A stretch of DNA of 64,000 nucleotides from assembly GCF_013373365.1 (NCBI RefSeq), contig NZ_CP035925.1, forward strand, positions 1,240,001 to 1,304,000, in the 5' to 3' direction. Below are positions 48,421 through 57,956 of this stretch, in pieces (position 1 is the stretch's first letter; each line of letters starts with the position of its first letter). The position numbers and the translations under genes are program-made. Source of the stretch: Lentibacillus sp. CBA3610 (GTDB taxonomy: Bacteria; Bacillota; Bacilli; Bacillales; Amphibacillaceae). Below the pieces are notes generated by a model. It was not told where the DNA came from. It made no database searches and was given only the letters and a program-made list of their open reading frames with translations.

Positions 48421-48840
48421 TTAATCCTCATTTGCCCGCATGATGCTTCGTAAATCATCGATACGTCCATCGTTACCCCTGAAATATTGCACCAGATCAC
48501 CAATTCGGTCAATGGAATTCCAGCTGAGATGATGTTCGATTCCTTCTACATCTTCATATATTTTGTCATCATCAACACCGATGATTTCCAGAAATTCCTC
48601 CAGTAACTCATGCCGGTAAACAAGCCGCTCTCCAAGCTTTTTACCTTTGGTTGTCAGAATAAAACCCCTGTATTTTTCATAATTAAGATAACCGTCCTTG
48701 TCCAGTTTCTGCACCATTTTGGTAACGGATGACGGATGCACCATTAATGACTCAGCAATATCGGACACTCGGGCATAGCCTTTTGACTCCATTAAATTGT
48801 GTATCAGTTCAATATAATCTTCCATGCTCGGCGTTGGCAT
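48421..48840 (-). CDS. mntR: Manganese-responsive transcription regulator MntR
   Basis: A 139-residue DtxR-family regulator. The start is set at [11 protein letters not shown] (48840), as in B. subtilis MntR; the reading from 48903 adds an unlikely tail. A winged helix ([24 protein letters not shown]) is followed by the dimer and metal-binding region, with D8-like Asp in MED, E in [10 protein letters not shown] and HHL. It represses Mn uptake genes. The usual next gene, lipM, is not found; R1 copy F and nrdJ follow. Confidence 0.94.
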   Translation of the reverse strand: MPTPSMEDYIELIHNLMESKGYARVSDIAESLMVHPSSVTKMVQKLDKDGYLNYEKYRGFILTTKGKKLGERLVYRHELLEEFLEIIGVDDDKIYEDVEGIEHHLSWNSIDRIGDLVQYFRGNDGRIDDLRSIMRANED

Positions 48841-48940
48841 CGAATCACTCACTTCGCGGAAATAATTTTTATCAAATGCAACAATGTTTCTCAATAAAAG
48901 CATACAAGATATTTATCATGGAGACAAGCTTTTACAAAAT

Positions 48941-49389
48941 GGCTCTTTTTGTAATCATTGTTGAATTTAATTCTTAGTTGATATAAAATGCGAAACACTG
49001 AAATATTTGAGTGTAATGACACCGCCTCCGGAAATACACTCCGCTGGACTTTCTGTAATATTGAATCTTTTCTCCACTAGGACAGAACACGACACGAAGC
49101 TGCGGAAAAATGCGAGACTCCTGCGGGAAAGGAACAGTCTGATGACCCCGCAGCGAGCGTTCAAGGAACAAAGGCTAAATTCGCCACGTCAATAGCCAAC
49201 GCCTCCCGCGACCAACATCGTGTTGGCCCGCGAGCGAGGAGGCTGAGGCGTTCCCCGCGGAAAGGGAGTATTTTTCCGCAGCGACGGACGAGCACTCAGG
49301 TCCCGATAGAATTGGAGAAACACATTCCAAAAGTTGTTTCGTAGTTTATGTGTTTTGTGTTGAAACAACAATCTTTTGGATAACAGCCT
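48941..49389 (+). repeat. R1 repeat copy F (insert-bearing subtype)
   Basis: Starts GGCTCTTTTTGTAATCATTG and ends near CAACAATCTTTTGGATAACAGCC. From GAAGCTGCGGAAAAATGCG to CCAAAAGTTGTTTCG it is almost identical to copy D, including the extra segment of about 60 bases. The first module is the short form and has lost GTGTT. It lies between nrdJ and mntR. Confidence 0.87.
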
Positions 49390-49398
49390 GCTCAATAA

Positions 49399-49430
49399 AA
49401 TGAGGAGCTGGTATGAACCAGTTCCTCATT
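49399..49430 (-). terminator. Terminator after nrdJ
   Basis: AATGAGGAACTGGT pairs with ACCAGCTCCTCATT, followed by TTATTG on the minus strand, 10 bases after the nrdJ stop. Confidence 0.85.
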
Positions 49431-49440
49431 AAAACTTTCA

Positions 49441-50551
49441 TTATAATCCACATTTAAGCTGAGCACACAGCTTGTACACGTATTGGCAGCCTCCGATATC
49501 TTCAATACTGCCATTGCGGCAGACAGGGCAGGTATCTCCTATTTCGATCCGATCGAAACGTTTGTTTATCCAATTCCTGAAGTATATCATCAGAACGACT
49601 TTCGGTTTCTCATCTTCAAAAAGCTCGGTCTGTTCACTAATTGCGTTTTCTTCAGATTTCAACGTTAACACCTGTGTATCACGGCTGCCATCGACATAAA
49701 CCGTTCCGCCCTTTGCACCGCCATTATACAATCTCCGGTAGACGCTCTCTACCTGATCAACCGTATAACCTTTAGGTGCGTTAACGGTTTTCGAAATGGA
49801 ACTGTCCACCCAACTCTGGATGACACATTGTGCGTCTGCATGTTCCTCCGCTGACAGATCCATAGCAGATACAAACCATTCCGGAAGATTTTCGGAATCC
49901 TGTTCAGGGTGATGATCCAGGTATTCCTGTACAATATCTGCATTGACTTCAATGAACTTACCTAATCTTCCGCTTCTGTAGTAAGAAAAGGAAAAATAAT
50001 GGTTCCATCCTGTGCTGACACCGGCCATGGTCCTGTGCTTCCAGTTGGGCGCACGTTAGTAAGTGTGAGTTACGGAATACCGTACTCTAATATATATTTA
50101 TATCTTCCGGCATTTTCTTCATATAACCGGTATTAACGAAAGCTTCCCGCAGATTTTTTGTTTCGTCATCGGTCTCCCCGACCAGGAACGGGAAACTTCC
50201 CTTCTCTTTAGCCAGTTCAATCGATTCGCGGTATGCGGTCGTTGCAATTGTTTCAAAAATATTATCAGCTAGCGTATTGCCTTCTTCTGATCCATACTTG
50301 GTCTCGCAATAGATCAATAAATCGTGAAGACCCATAACACCAAGACCGACACGGCGTTCACCAAGTGCTTGTTTTTTATTTTCTTCAAGAAAATATGGTG
50401 TTGCATCAATGACATTATCCTGCATGCGAACTCCCGTTTTAACGGTTTGTTTCAGTTTAGCGTAATCAACGGATTTCGTATTTTTATCAGCCATCTGGGC
50501 TAAATTGACAGCTGCAAGATTGCAGACAGAATAAGGTGCAAGTGGTTGTTC
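49441..50551 (-). pseudogene. nrdJ: nrdJ 3' exon (frameshifted in this sequence)
   Basis: This is the C-terminal 370 or so residues of the B12-dependent ribonucleotide reductase. It is open from EQPLAPYSVCNLAAVNL (50551) to MPEDINIY, where a stop appears at 50087. Between 50090 and 50028 the conserved segment (GIRNSHLLT..APTGSTGTM) can be read only by switching frames several times. The frame then continues with AGVSTGW. Near 49550-49620 and 49460-49490 pairs of compensating indels scramble short stretches (for example GGC-NTCT-CGAQLKCGL). Compensating single-base shifts with intact codons between them point to sequence errors rather than decay. Confidence 0.85.
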
Positions 50552-51759
50552 CAATTTTGTTATCCTATTGGCTTTTTATCCAATAGTTCTTACAGTTGAT
50601 TTCCTGCAAGTTCAGCATACATTTTCATTACACAATTTTTGCATGAATTTCAGTAATTCTTTTCTTCCACAATCTTTTCCAAAAACTGCTTTTGAAATAA
50701 CTCTAAAGTCTTTTACTCCAAACTCTTTGTGTATATCTTCAATTAATGGCTCTAAAGTCGATTTAATTTTGTTAAATGGTGTTTGAATTACAATATCTTT
50801 GTTCTGCAATGACCATTGAATAATATAGTTTCTAATGTTTTCATGAATGCTTTTTCTTTTGTTTATATAGGATTTTGTTGCATTTCTTATCGCGAAATTG
50901 CCAGCACATTTTTGAGTGCAAAACGTTTGAATGGATGTAGCAATCACCTCAAAATTATGTCCGCATTCTTTACAGAGTCTTATTTCTCTGGGCTTTTTGA
51001 ACTTTCCTTTTTGAGCTAAACCTGATTTTTTTAAACCAACAACCATTCTTTGTTTTGCGGTACTATTAGAGGCCCATAGTTTCTTGGTATGTTCACCTAT
51101 TTTTCTTTTGGTGTCAATACTATGAGCTATGTTGTAATGTCCATTAAGTTTTCCTTTTGCAGCCTTATGAATAGTTGTGTTTTCAGATTGAATCCATTCT
51201 GTTATTGTTCCTGTTAACGAAAATGGCAGCTCCCTATACTTCTCTAGCAATTCTTCATAAGAAACCAGTTCATATTTAATATTATAATTTTTTTCAATAA
51301 TACTTAGAGCCTTTAATGCACTTATTTTCTCGTCTTTATTTCTTGATTTTATTTCTGTTATTTTTTTAATCTTGCCATCTTGACCGTAGAAGAAAAAATC
51401 TGGTTTATAAATTTTGTAACCTAAATCGAAAAATTCAGTTTCGTATTCCATGGGATTGAATAGTAATCAAGACATTTAGCGTAGGCATATTCATAGGAGC
51501 TTCTTAAATAGTTTCCCTTATAAAAGCCTGCATATCCCCTATTCATTATATTAGCTCAACCCCTTAAATGAACTTAAAAAACTAATAATATAATTGTGTA
51601 TTGTTGCGGTCTCGTGGGTGGGTTATATTCTCTTTCGAGGTTCACCACCTATGCGTTGCCCCTGACTAACGTTTTACCTTTAGTCTTCGGTTCGGATTAG
51701 CATCTCAGCCTTCCCGTTTAATCCCGCAATTTTTAACGTGAGGCAAACTATACCACTTT
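50552..51759 (-). mobile_element. Group I-type intron in nrdJ
   Basis: A 1208-bp insertion splits the codons for NPCG and E. The upstream exon ends in T (CCGTGTGGT) and the insertion ends in G (AAAATTG), which obeys the group I rule of exon-final U and intron-final G. Removal gives an unbroken NPCGEQPLAPYS. The 5' 200 bases are GC-richer with TTGCGG (51729-51724) facing CCGCAA (51609-51604), which could be P3. An endonuclease-like ORF fills the middle, and a hairpin (ACTATTGG..CCAATAG) sits before the 3' end. The core was not folded. Confidence 0.8.
50612..51546 (-). pseudogene. Intron homing endonuclease, PD-(D/E)XK/Vsr-like, frameshifted
   Basis: Two frames together make one protein. The first (51546-51421) begins MNRGYAGFYKGNYLRSSYEY and reaches SIPW; the second (from 51451) continues EYETEFFDLGYKIYKPDFFFY and ITEIKS. 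One missing base near 51450 separates them. The joined N-terminus has the RSSYE..PW-EYE..PDF..EIK pattern of PD-(D/E)XK endonucleases of the EDxHD/Vsr type. A central NUMOD3-like helix (HSIDTKRKIGEHTKKLW) and a zinc-ribbon-like CKECG...FCTQKC follow. It is the likely mobility protein of the intron. It may be inactive, or the shift may be a sequence error. Confidence 0.75.
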
Positions 51760-53199
51760 ACCACACGGGTTTGTTGCAACGACCTGATCACCATAAGCTT
51801 TAGCGTTTGTCATTTCATTGGCGTTATCAATGAAGAAAATGCCCGGTTCTGCTGAATACGTTGCGCAAATGTTGATCAGGTTCCATAATTCTTTTGCTTT
51901 AATCCGGCGATAAACACGAATACCGTAACCCATTTCTTCCCATTTTCTTACATCGCCAACTTCATGCCACTGTTCATTGTATGCTTTCATTTGTTCTTCC
52001 GTATAATTCTCGACATCAGGGAAACGGAGTTCATAAACATCATCATTCTCAACGGCTTCCATGAAATCTTTTGTGATGCAGACTGAAATATTGGCGCCGG
52101 TTAAGAACTCCGGATTATGCACATCGTACGTTCCGCCGGTAACAAGTTTTTGTTCCGCTTCACGGATGGCAGCCTGCGTGAACCCGCCTTGTCCAGGCAT
52201 TGACCGGTAATTGACAATTCCCTGATAAAGATCGGATTCTGTTTCAGTCAATGGCGTGAACTTTAATTTTTCCTGTGCCAGTGTCTTTATTTGCTCATCC
52301 TCGGTGTTTTCAATCAAATACCGTAAAATTCTCGGATTCTGCATTTTTGAAATGATAAATTCAATAATATCCGGGTGCGAATCGACTAACATGATCATTT
52401 GAGCACCACGTCTTGATCCGCCCTGCTCGACAAGATGTGTCAGTTTGGCGATATCATCAAGCCATGAGACCGACCCGGATGATTTGCCGTTCACACCTCT
52501 TGCAAGAGCATTCCGCGGTCTGAGTGTCGAGCCGTTTGTACCGACACCGCCGCCGCGTGACATAATTTCCATTACCTGCTTGCGGTGGTCTGATATGCCT
52601 TCACGCGAGTCTTTAATATATGGCATGACATAGCAGTTGAAATACGTAACATCTGTATCTGCTCCGGCCCCATAAAGAACACGCCCTGCAGGAATAAAGT
52701 TCATGCTGCTTAATTCTTCATTGAATTTTTTGTACCATTCATTCTGTTTTTCCTTAGTTGTCTCAACATCAGCGAGACCTGTTGAATTCCGCTTAGCAAT
52801 CTGCTCATAATAAATTTCCAGCGGCTTGTCTATCACACTGAGAGAGCGTCTTATAATGCCTGTGGAAGCCTCCTCCTCATCATCAAGGACAGACACAAAC
52901 TCTGAATCTACCTTAATCATGGCTTCCTTGTTATCCCAATTAATAGACTCAACAAATCCCAGTCCCCGTGCAGGAAATTTGGGATCGGCCTTTACGGTCA
53001 ATACAACAAAGTCACCTGCTTTAAGTGTCGTCTTTCCCGTATCTTTAAATGAATACCGATCAAGCATAACCAGCCGTGAGACACCTTTGTGCGTCAGTTT
53101 CATATCGTCAGTAATCGGATGTACTTGCGGAAACAGCTTTATATCTTCATTCAGCGTTTGTACATCAATTTCAGGCTGGTTTTCAACAGCAGTCGACAT
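51760..53199 (-). CDS. nrdJ: B12-dependent (class II) ribonucleotide reductase NrdJ, 5' exon
   Basis: 480 codons starting at the ATG of MSTAVENQ (53199), behind AAGGAGTG. It is followed by the intron directly after NPCG. The chain reduces ribonucleotides using adenosylcobalamin, independent of oxygen. Visible are the cysteine of TYFNCYVMP, EIMSRGGGVGTNGSTLRPRNA, LVEQGGSRRGAQM, and the NPCG of the radical-site loop NPCGE. In B. subtilis this gene is absent and lipM occupies the place between mntR and yqhL. NrdR-like boxes lie upstream. Confidence 0.93.
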
Positions 53200-53261
53200 A
53201 TTTGATTCACTCCTTATCATAAATATGCTATTATTAACATACCACATTTCGAATCATTTAA

Positions 53262-53305
53262 ACAATATATAGTATATAAATTTTTAAATTAATACAATAT
53301 ATGGA
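53262..53305. promoter_or_regulatory. Pair of NrdR-like boxes upstream of nrdJ
   Basis: ACAATATATAGT (53262-53273) and ACAATATATGGA (53294-53305) resemble the NrdR box. Their centres are 32 bases apart, about three helical turns, as in known nrd promoters. They lie 63-106 bases upstream of the nrdJ start. The surrounding DNA is AT-rich, so chance matches cannot be excluded. Confidence 0.55.
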
Positions 53306-53549
53306 GTAAAAGGCAAAAAAACAATACTTTGTCAATCACAAGAGGGCACAAATATATCAAGAAACCAGAAGTAAATTCAAGCTAACCGGCTAAAATATAG
53401 CTTTTTTAAACTTTTTCAAGTTTTGTATGAGGAATGAATGATCTCGTATTTTCATTTTCGGCACATCCCTTTTTAGCCTTATTTTTAACTCTATTAATCG
53501 TACGTAACGGTGAAAAATCATACGTATATCGAGCGTTAAGAAAAATACT

Positions 53550-53578
53550 TTGAAAAAAGATAACATCACTCATATAAT
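53550..53578 (+). promoter_or_regulatory. Sigma-A promoter of yqhL
   Basis: TTGAAA, 17 bases, TATAAT, 36 bases before the yqhL ATG. The rest of the 53306-53549 gap holds no recognisable gene or repeat. Confidence 0.7.
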
Positions 53579-53613
53579 AGAAGAGAGAGATTTAGATTGA
53601 CGGGGGATTCTTA

Positions 53614-53985
53614 ATGGACATTTTAGTCATAGTTGTTCTGGTTTTATTGGCAATAGGTATGTTCCGGTATTTCAGGCGAAAAAACTTCCTGAAGGTATTA
53701 ACAGAGGATCAATTCCGGGAAGGCTACCGAAAAGCACAGCTGATTGATGTGCGTGAACCAAATGAATTTGATAAAGGGCATATTCTTGGTGCCAGGAATA
53801 TACCTTTGACACAAATGAAACAGCGGCTTGTAGAGCTCAGAAAAGATAAGCCGGTTTATCTTTATTGCCAGGGTGGTTCAAGGTCAGCAAGAGCTGCACA
53901 ACTGCTCCATAAAAAGGGCTATGAAGATATCAGCCAGCTCAAAGGCGGGTTTAAAAAATGGACCGGAAAAGTAAAATCTAAATGA
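53614..53985 (+). CDS. yqhL: Membrane-anchored rhodanese-like protein YqhL
   Basis: A 123-residue protein with an N-terminal membrane segment (residues 2-19) and one rhodanese domain (about 30-120). The active-site loop is YCQGGSRSAR with the catalytic Cys near residue 89; LIDVREPNEFDKGHI is the CH2A motif. It may transfer sulfur or act on thiols at the membrane; the substrate is unknown. It matches YqhL by place next to gcvPB. Confidence 0.9.
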   Translation: MDILVIVVLVLLAIGMFRYFRRKNFLKVLTEDQFREGYRKAQLIDVREPNEFDKGHILGARNIPLTQMKQRLVELRKDKPVYLYCQGGSRSARAAQLLHKKGYEDISQLKGGFKKWTGKVKSK

Positions 53986-54000
53986 CTTTACAAATAGATA

Positions 54001-54038
54001 AATGAAATGGGCGGGGAGCATTACCCGCCCATTTCATT
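54001..54038. terminator. Bidirectional terminator between yqhL and gcvPB
   Basis: AATGAAATGGGCGGG and CCCGCCCATTTCATT form a perfect 15-base stem with an 8-base loop at the convergent ends of yqhL and gcvPB. Confidence 0.9.
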
Positions 54039-54039
54039 A

Positions 54040-55491
54040 TTAATAGCGCAATATCGGTTTCCGTGCAGCTGTTGTTTCATCCATTCGTTTTACAACGGTA
54101 TTGAGTGGTGCTTCCTGAACCAATTCAGGCTTATGTTTCGCCTCCTCGGAAATCTGGAGCATCGCATCTATGAAACCATCCAATGTTTCTTTTGACTCGG
54201 TCTCAGTCGGTTCGGTCATCATAGCTTCTTCCACATTCAGTGGGAAGTAAATCGTCGGCGGGTGATACCCGTAATCAAGCAGACGTTTTGCCATATCCAA
54301 TGTACGGACACCCAGCTGTTTCTGATTCCTGCCGGATAAAACAAATTCATGCATGCAGTGCTGCGGATACGGCAGTACATATTCTTTTTCCAGCCTGCGC
54401 ATTAAATAATTTGCATTTAATACCGCATATTCACTAACCTTCTTAAGGCCTTCTGCACCCATTGTTCGAATGTACGTGTAAGCCCGTAAATAAATACCGA
54501 AATTCCCATAATACGGTTTGATCCGTCCGATGGATAGAGGGCGGTCATAATCGAATACGTATTGGTCATTCTTTTTGGTAAGTACCGGGTTTGGCAGAAA
54601 GGCCGCGAACTCCTCAGTCACACCGACAGGACCTGACCCCGGTCCACCGCCGCCATGCGGTCCGGTAAATGTTTTGTGTAAATTTAAATGAACGACATCA
54701 AAGCCCATATCTCCGGGACGGGCATATCCCATAATCGCATTCAGGTTTGCCCCGTCATAATAAAGCTTTCCGCCTGCTCCATGAATAATTTCGGCCATTT
54801 CCATGATTTCAGTTTCAAACAACCCGAGTGTGTTCGGGTTTGTCAGCATTAATGCGGCTGTCTCCTCATCAACGACACGCTTTAAATCTTCAAGATCCAC
54901 TAAGCCCTTATCATTTGTTTTAACCGTGACAGCATCAAATCCGGCTACTGAGACTGAGGCTGGGTTGGTTCCGTGGGCAGAATCGGGAACAATGACGTTT
55001 GTCCTGTTATAATCGCCGTTTGCCTCGTGAAACGCCCGGATCATCATCAGGCCACTCCACTCTCCTTGCGCTCCGGCTGCCGACTGCAGAGAAAAATCAT
55101 GCATACCGGTTTTTCACTGAGCGAGGTTTGCAGATCGTACATCCATTTCCATAGCCCCTGTACCGTTTTTGGATCCTGATGGGGGATGAATGTGACTGAA
55201 CCCGGCAAAGTTTGCAACATCTTCATTTATTTTCGGGTTATACTTCATCGTGCATGATCCAAGCGGATAAAAGCCTGAATCCACGCCATAATTGCGATTG
55301 GACAATGCCGTATAATGACGCATAATATCCAGTTCACTCACTTCCGGCAAGCCGGGTGCCTCTGAACGGATATAGGAATCCTCAAATTCGCTGTCCAGAT
55401 CGATTTCCGGAACATCGAATTCCGGCAGACTGTAACTTGTTCGTCCCTCTTTGCCACGTTCGAAAATTAACGGAAAATCTGTATTAGCCAT
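54040..55491 (-). pseudogene. gcvPB: Glycine dehydrogenase subunit 2 (GcvPB), frameshifted near 55.1 kb
   Basis: This is the C-terminal half of the split glycine decarboxylase P-protein. The first 100 or so codons ([14 protein letters not shown]...GFSHIHP) are read from 55491. A new frame runs from 55104 with [17 protein letters not shown] to the end, and includes the pyridoxal phosphate lysine in [18 protein letters not shown]. Between 55105 and 55190 at least four single-base indels break the frame, yet corrected codons give the expected sequence ([16 protein letters not shown]-like). Total length fits 484 residues. I regard sequence error as more likely than loss of function. It decarboxylates glycine with GcvPA. 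Confidence 0.88.
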
Positions 55492-56780
55492 GGATATCCC
55501 CCAATTCTTTTACAAACGTATCCAATTCTTTCCTTCGTAACGTTTTCTGTGACTGCAACCAGCCATATGGCCTTCCATTCCGGATAACTGTCCAGATCAT
55601 AGCCGCCCAATATACCGCTCGTCAATAGCTTATACATTGGATACGCGATACAGCTTCAGGCAGTTTGATGACCAATTCATTGAAAAATGGACCTGAGAAA
55701 GCTGCAGGTATGCCGGCCATTTCAAGTTTGCTTAAGATAACGTGCCTTTGCATATCAAGACAGCCCATTTTCCGGAGACCATGTTTCCGATGATGTCATC
55801 GCCACAGAACTGGCCAGCGCATTTAATGCCTGATGAAAACAAATGTTGATGTTGCCTTATCCACGCCTGATATGCTGTCCCTTGCCTGCAGTGTCAGCAC
55901 AAACCCGCGCGCGCCTTCTTCATCAGTTGTTTGACCGACCAGCCGTCCCGGAACTTTGCGTTTTAACTTATCCGTCGTTGCAAAATAACCGCAATGCGGC
56001 CCTCCAAATTGAGCAGGAATACCAAACACTTGCGTATCACCCACGACAACATCGGCACCAATGTCACCTGGTGGCGTCAAGTAACCTAATGCCAGCGGAT
56101 TGCTGGAAACCAGAAACATCGTCTTTCTGCTGGCGAAATAATGTCGTTTACTTTCATTTAACGGTCAATCGACCGAAAAAATTAGGGTATTGGATGACGA
56201 CACTTGCTGTATCATCAATCATGTTTACTGCTCAAGATCAGTTCCATATGATGTCAAATTTCAATAATGTCGAGGTTTGCCCTTGGCATACGTGAATGAC
56301 TGCGCGTGATCAGGATGAACTGTTTGATACAATAACTTTTCGTTCTGTCTGACCGGCACTCAGCGTGACAGCCTCAGCCAGTGCTGTTCCCCCATCATAC
56401 ATGGAAGAGTTCGCTACTTCCATGCCAGTCAGTTCACAAATCATCGTCTGAAATTCGAAAATGGGCCTGCAGCTCACCTGGGATTTCCGGCTGATAAGTA
56501 TAAGCTGTATAAAAACCGAACGTGAAATAACATGATCAACAACAGATGGATGTAGTGATCATAAACCCGCACCCCAAAAATGAGGTGTATTCCTTCATAT
56601 AGCATTTCTCCTGCCATCCTGTAAGCTTTCATAATGCTGCTTCTTGCAGGTCAAGATCAATGTTGTTGAACCGAACATCATCCGGAATATCCGAAAATAG
56701 CTCCTCGGTGGATTCAACACCAATAGCAGCAAGCATTTCCTCCTTATCCGATTCTGTCATTGGCAAATAACGAAATTCCA
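55484..56780 (-). pseudogene. gcvPA: Glycine dehydrogenase subunit 1 (GcvPA), multiply frameshifted
   Basis: The N-terminal half of split glycine decarboxylase. It starts MEFRYLPMTESDKEEMLAA at 56780 and can be followed only by changing frame many times: DDVRFNNIDLDLQ, then [13 protein letters not shown], then the longest open stretch (56119-55823, [26 protein letters not shown]), to the stop at 55484. The stop overlaps the gcvPB ATG (ATGGCTAA). The span is about 1297 bases, nearly 50 short of a normal gene. The density of one-base indels is far above the rest of the window. Confidence 0.82.
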
Positions 56781-56798
56781 TATCAACTTCTCCCCCTT

Positions 56799-57904
56799 TT
56801 ACTTCCGTTTATAAAATGGTGTTTCGACAATGATTGCCTTTAGCTTCCGTTTCCGCACCTGTACATACAATTCAGTGCCTACAGCAGTAAATTCACTGTC
56901 CAAAAGGGCCAGACCAATATTTTTTTGCAGCGTTGGTGACTGGGTTCCGGTTGTCACAAAACCGGCCTCTTCATCACCGGCAAAAACCTGATAGCCTGTA
57001 CGCGGAATGCCTTTATCAACCATTTCAATACCGGCGAGCCTGCGATCCGGACCGTTTTCCACTTGTTGTTTCAGAACGTCTTTACCGATAAAATCAGTTT
57101 CTTTGTTTACTTTTACAGCGAACTTCATGCCAGCTTCAACCGGGGTGATTGTCTCAGAAAGTTCCTGACCGTATAACGGTAAATTTGCTTCAAACCGCAG
57201 TGTATCCCGTGCCCCCAAACCAATTGGTTCAAGACCATCCTCTTTACCTGTTTCAAGAATAAGTGTCCAGAGTTCACGACCTTTGTCTGCATCGAGATAA
57301 ATCTCAAATCCATCTTCCCCTGTGTATCCTGTACGCGAGACTATCGCACCCGCATCAATTGAGGAAAAATAGACAGGATTTTCGAACCGGAAAAATTTAA
57401 TGTCACTCAAGTCCGTATCAGTGATACGTTGCAGGATAGTTTGTGCAAGCGGACCTTGCAAGGCCAGCTGAACATAGTCCCGCGAAACATTTTCAATGAC
57501 AACCTGCTCATTCCTTTGATGTTCTGTCAGCCACTTATAGTCTTTTTCCGTGTTCGCCGCATTGACAACAAGCAAATACTGATCTGCATCAAGCATGTAT
57601 ACGATAAAATCGTCTATTGTGCCACCATCTCCATTACACATAAACGTATATTGGCACGTTTCGGTGTAATTTTGAGATATCATTTGTGACCCATCTTCTG
57701 TAAAAATAGTGCACTGTCAGGACCTTGGACTATAATTTCACCCATGTGCGATACATCAAATAAGCCTGCTTTCGTTCTGGTTGTTTCATGTTCATGCTTA
57801 ATACCGTTAAATTGGACAGGCAGATCCCATCCCCCAAAATCAATGGTCTTGCCTCCTGATTTTTCGTATTCAGGAAATAAAGGTGTCCGTTTTAATTCAC
57901 TCAT
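56799..57904 (-). pseudogene. gcvT: Aminomethyltransferase GcvT, one frameshift patch
   Basis: T-protein of the glycine cleavage system. Start [15 protein letters not shown] at 57904, behind [22 protein letters not shown] and [10 protein letters not shown] lie in the first frame, up to QKMG. The second frame (from about 57683) continues with QYTFMCNGDGGTIDDFIVY, SRTGYTGEDGFEIYLD and ends PFYKRK. An extra G near 57690 and missing bases up to 57660 break the frame where MVTNDI is expected. It makes 5,10-methylene-THF from the aminomethyl-lipoyl arm. It is the first gene after the glycine riboswitch. Confidence 0.88.
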
Positions 57905-57956
57905 CCCCTCAACTCCTTTTACTAAGAATCTTTCCTTCAGCCTCCCGTTTTTGGCC

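Noticed and set aside
50612-51451. LAGLIDADG or GIY-YIG endonuclease
   Set aside because: Neither motif is present; the PDF..EIK pattern fits PD-(D/E)XK better.
50552-51759. Group II intron in nrdJ
   Set aside because: No GTGYG start, no domain V-like end, no reverse transcriptase; the boundary bases fit group I.
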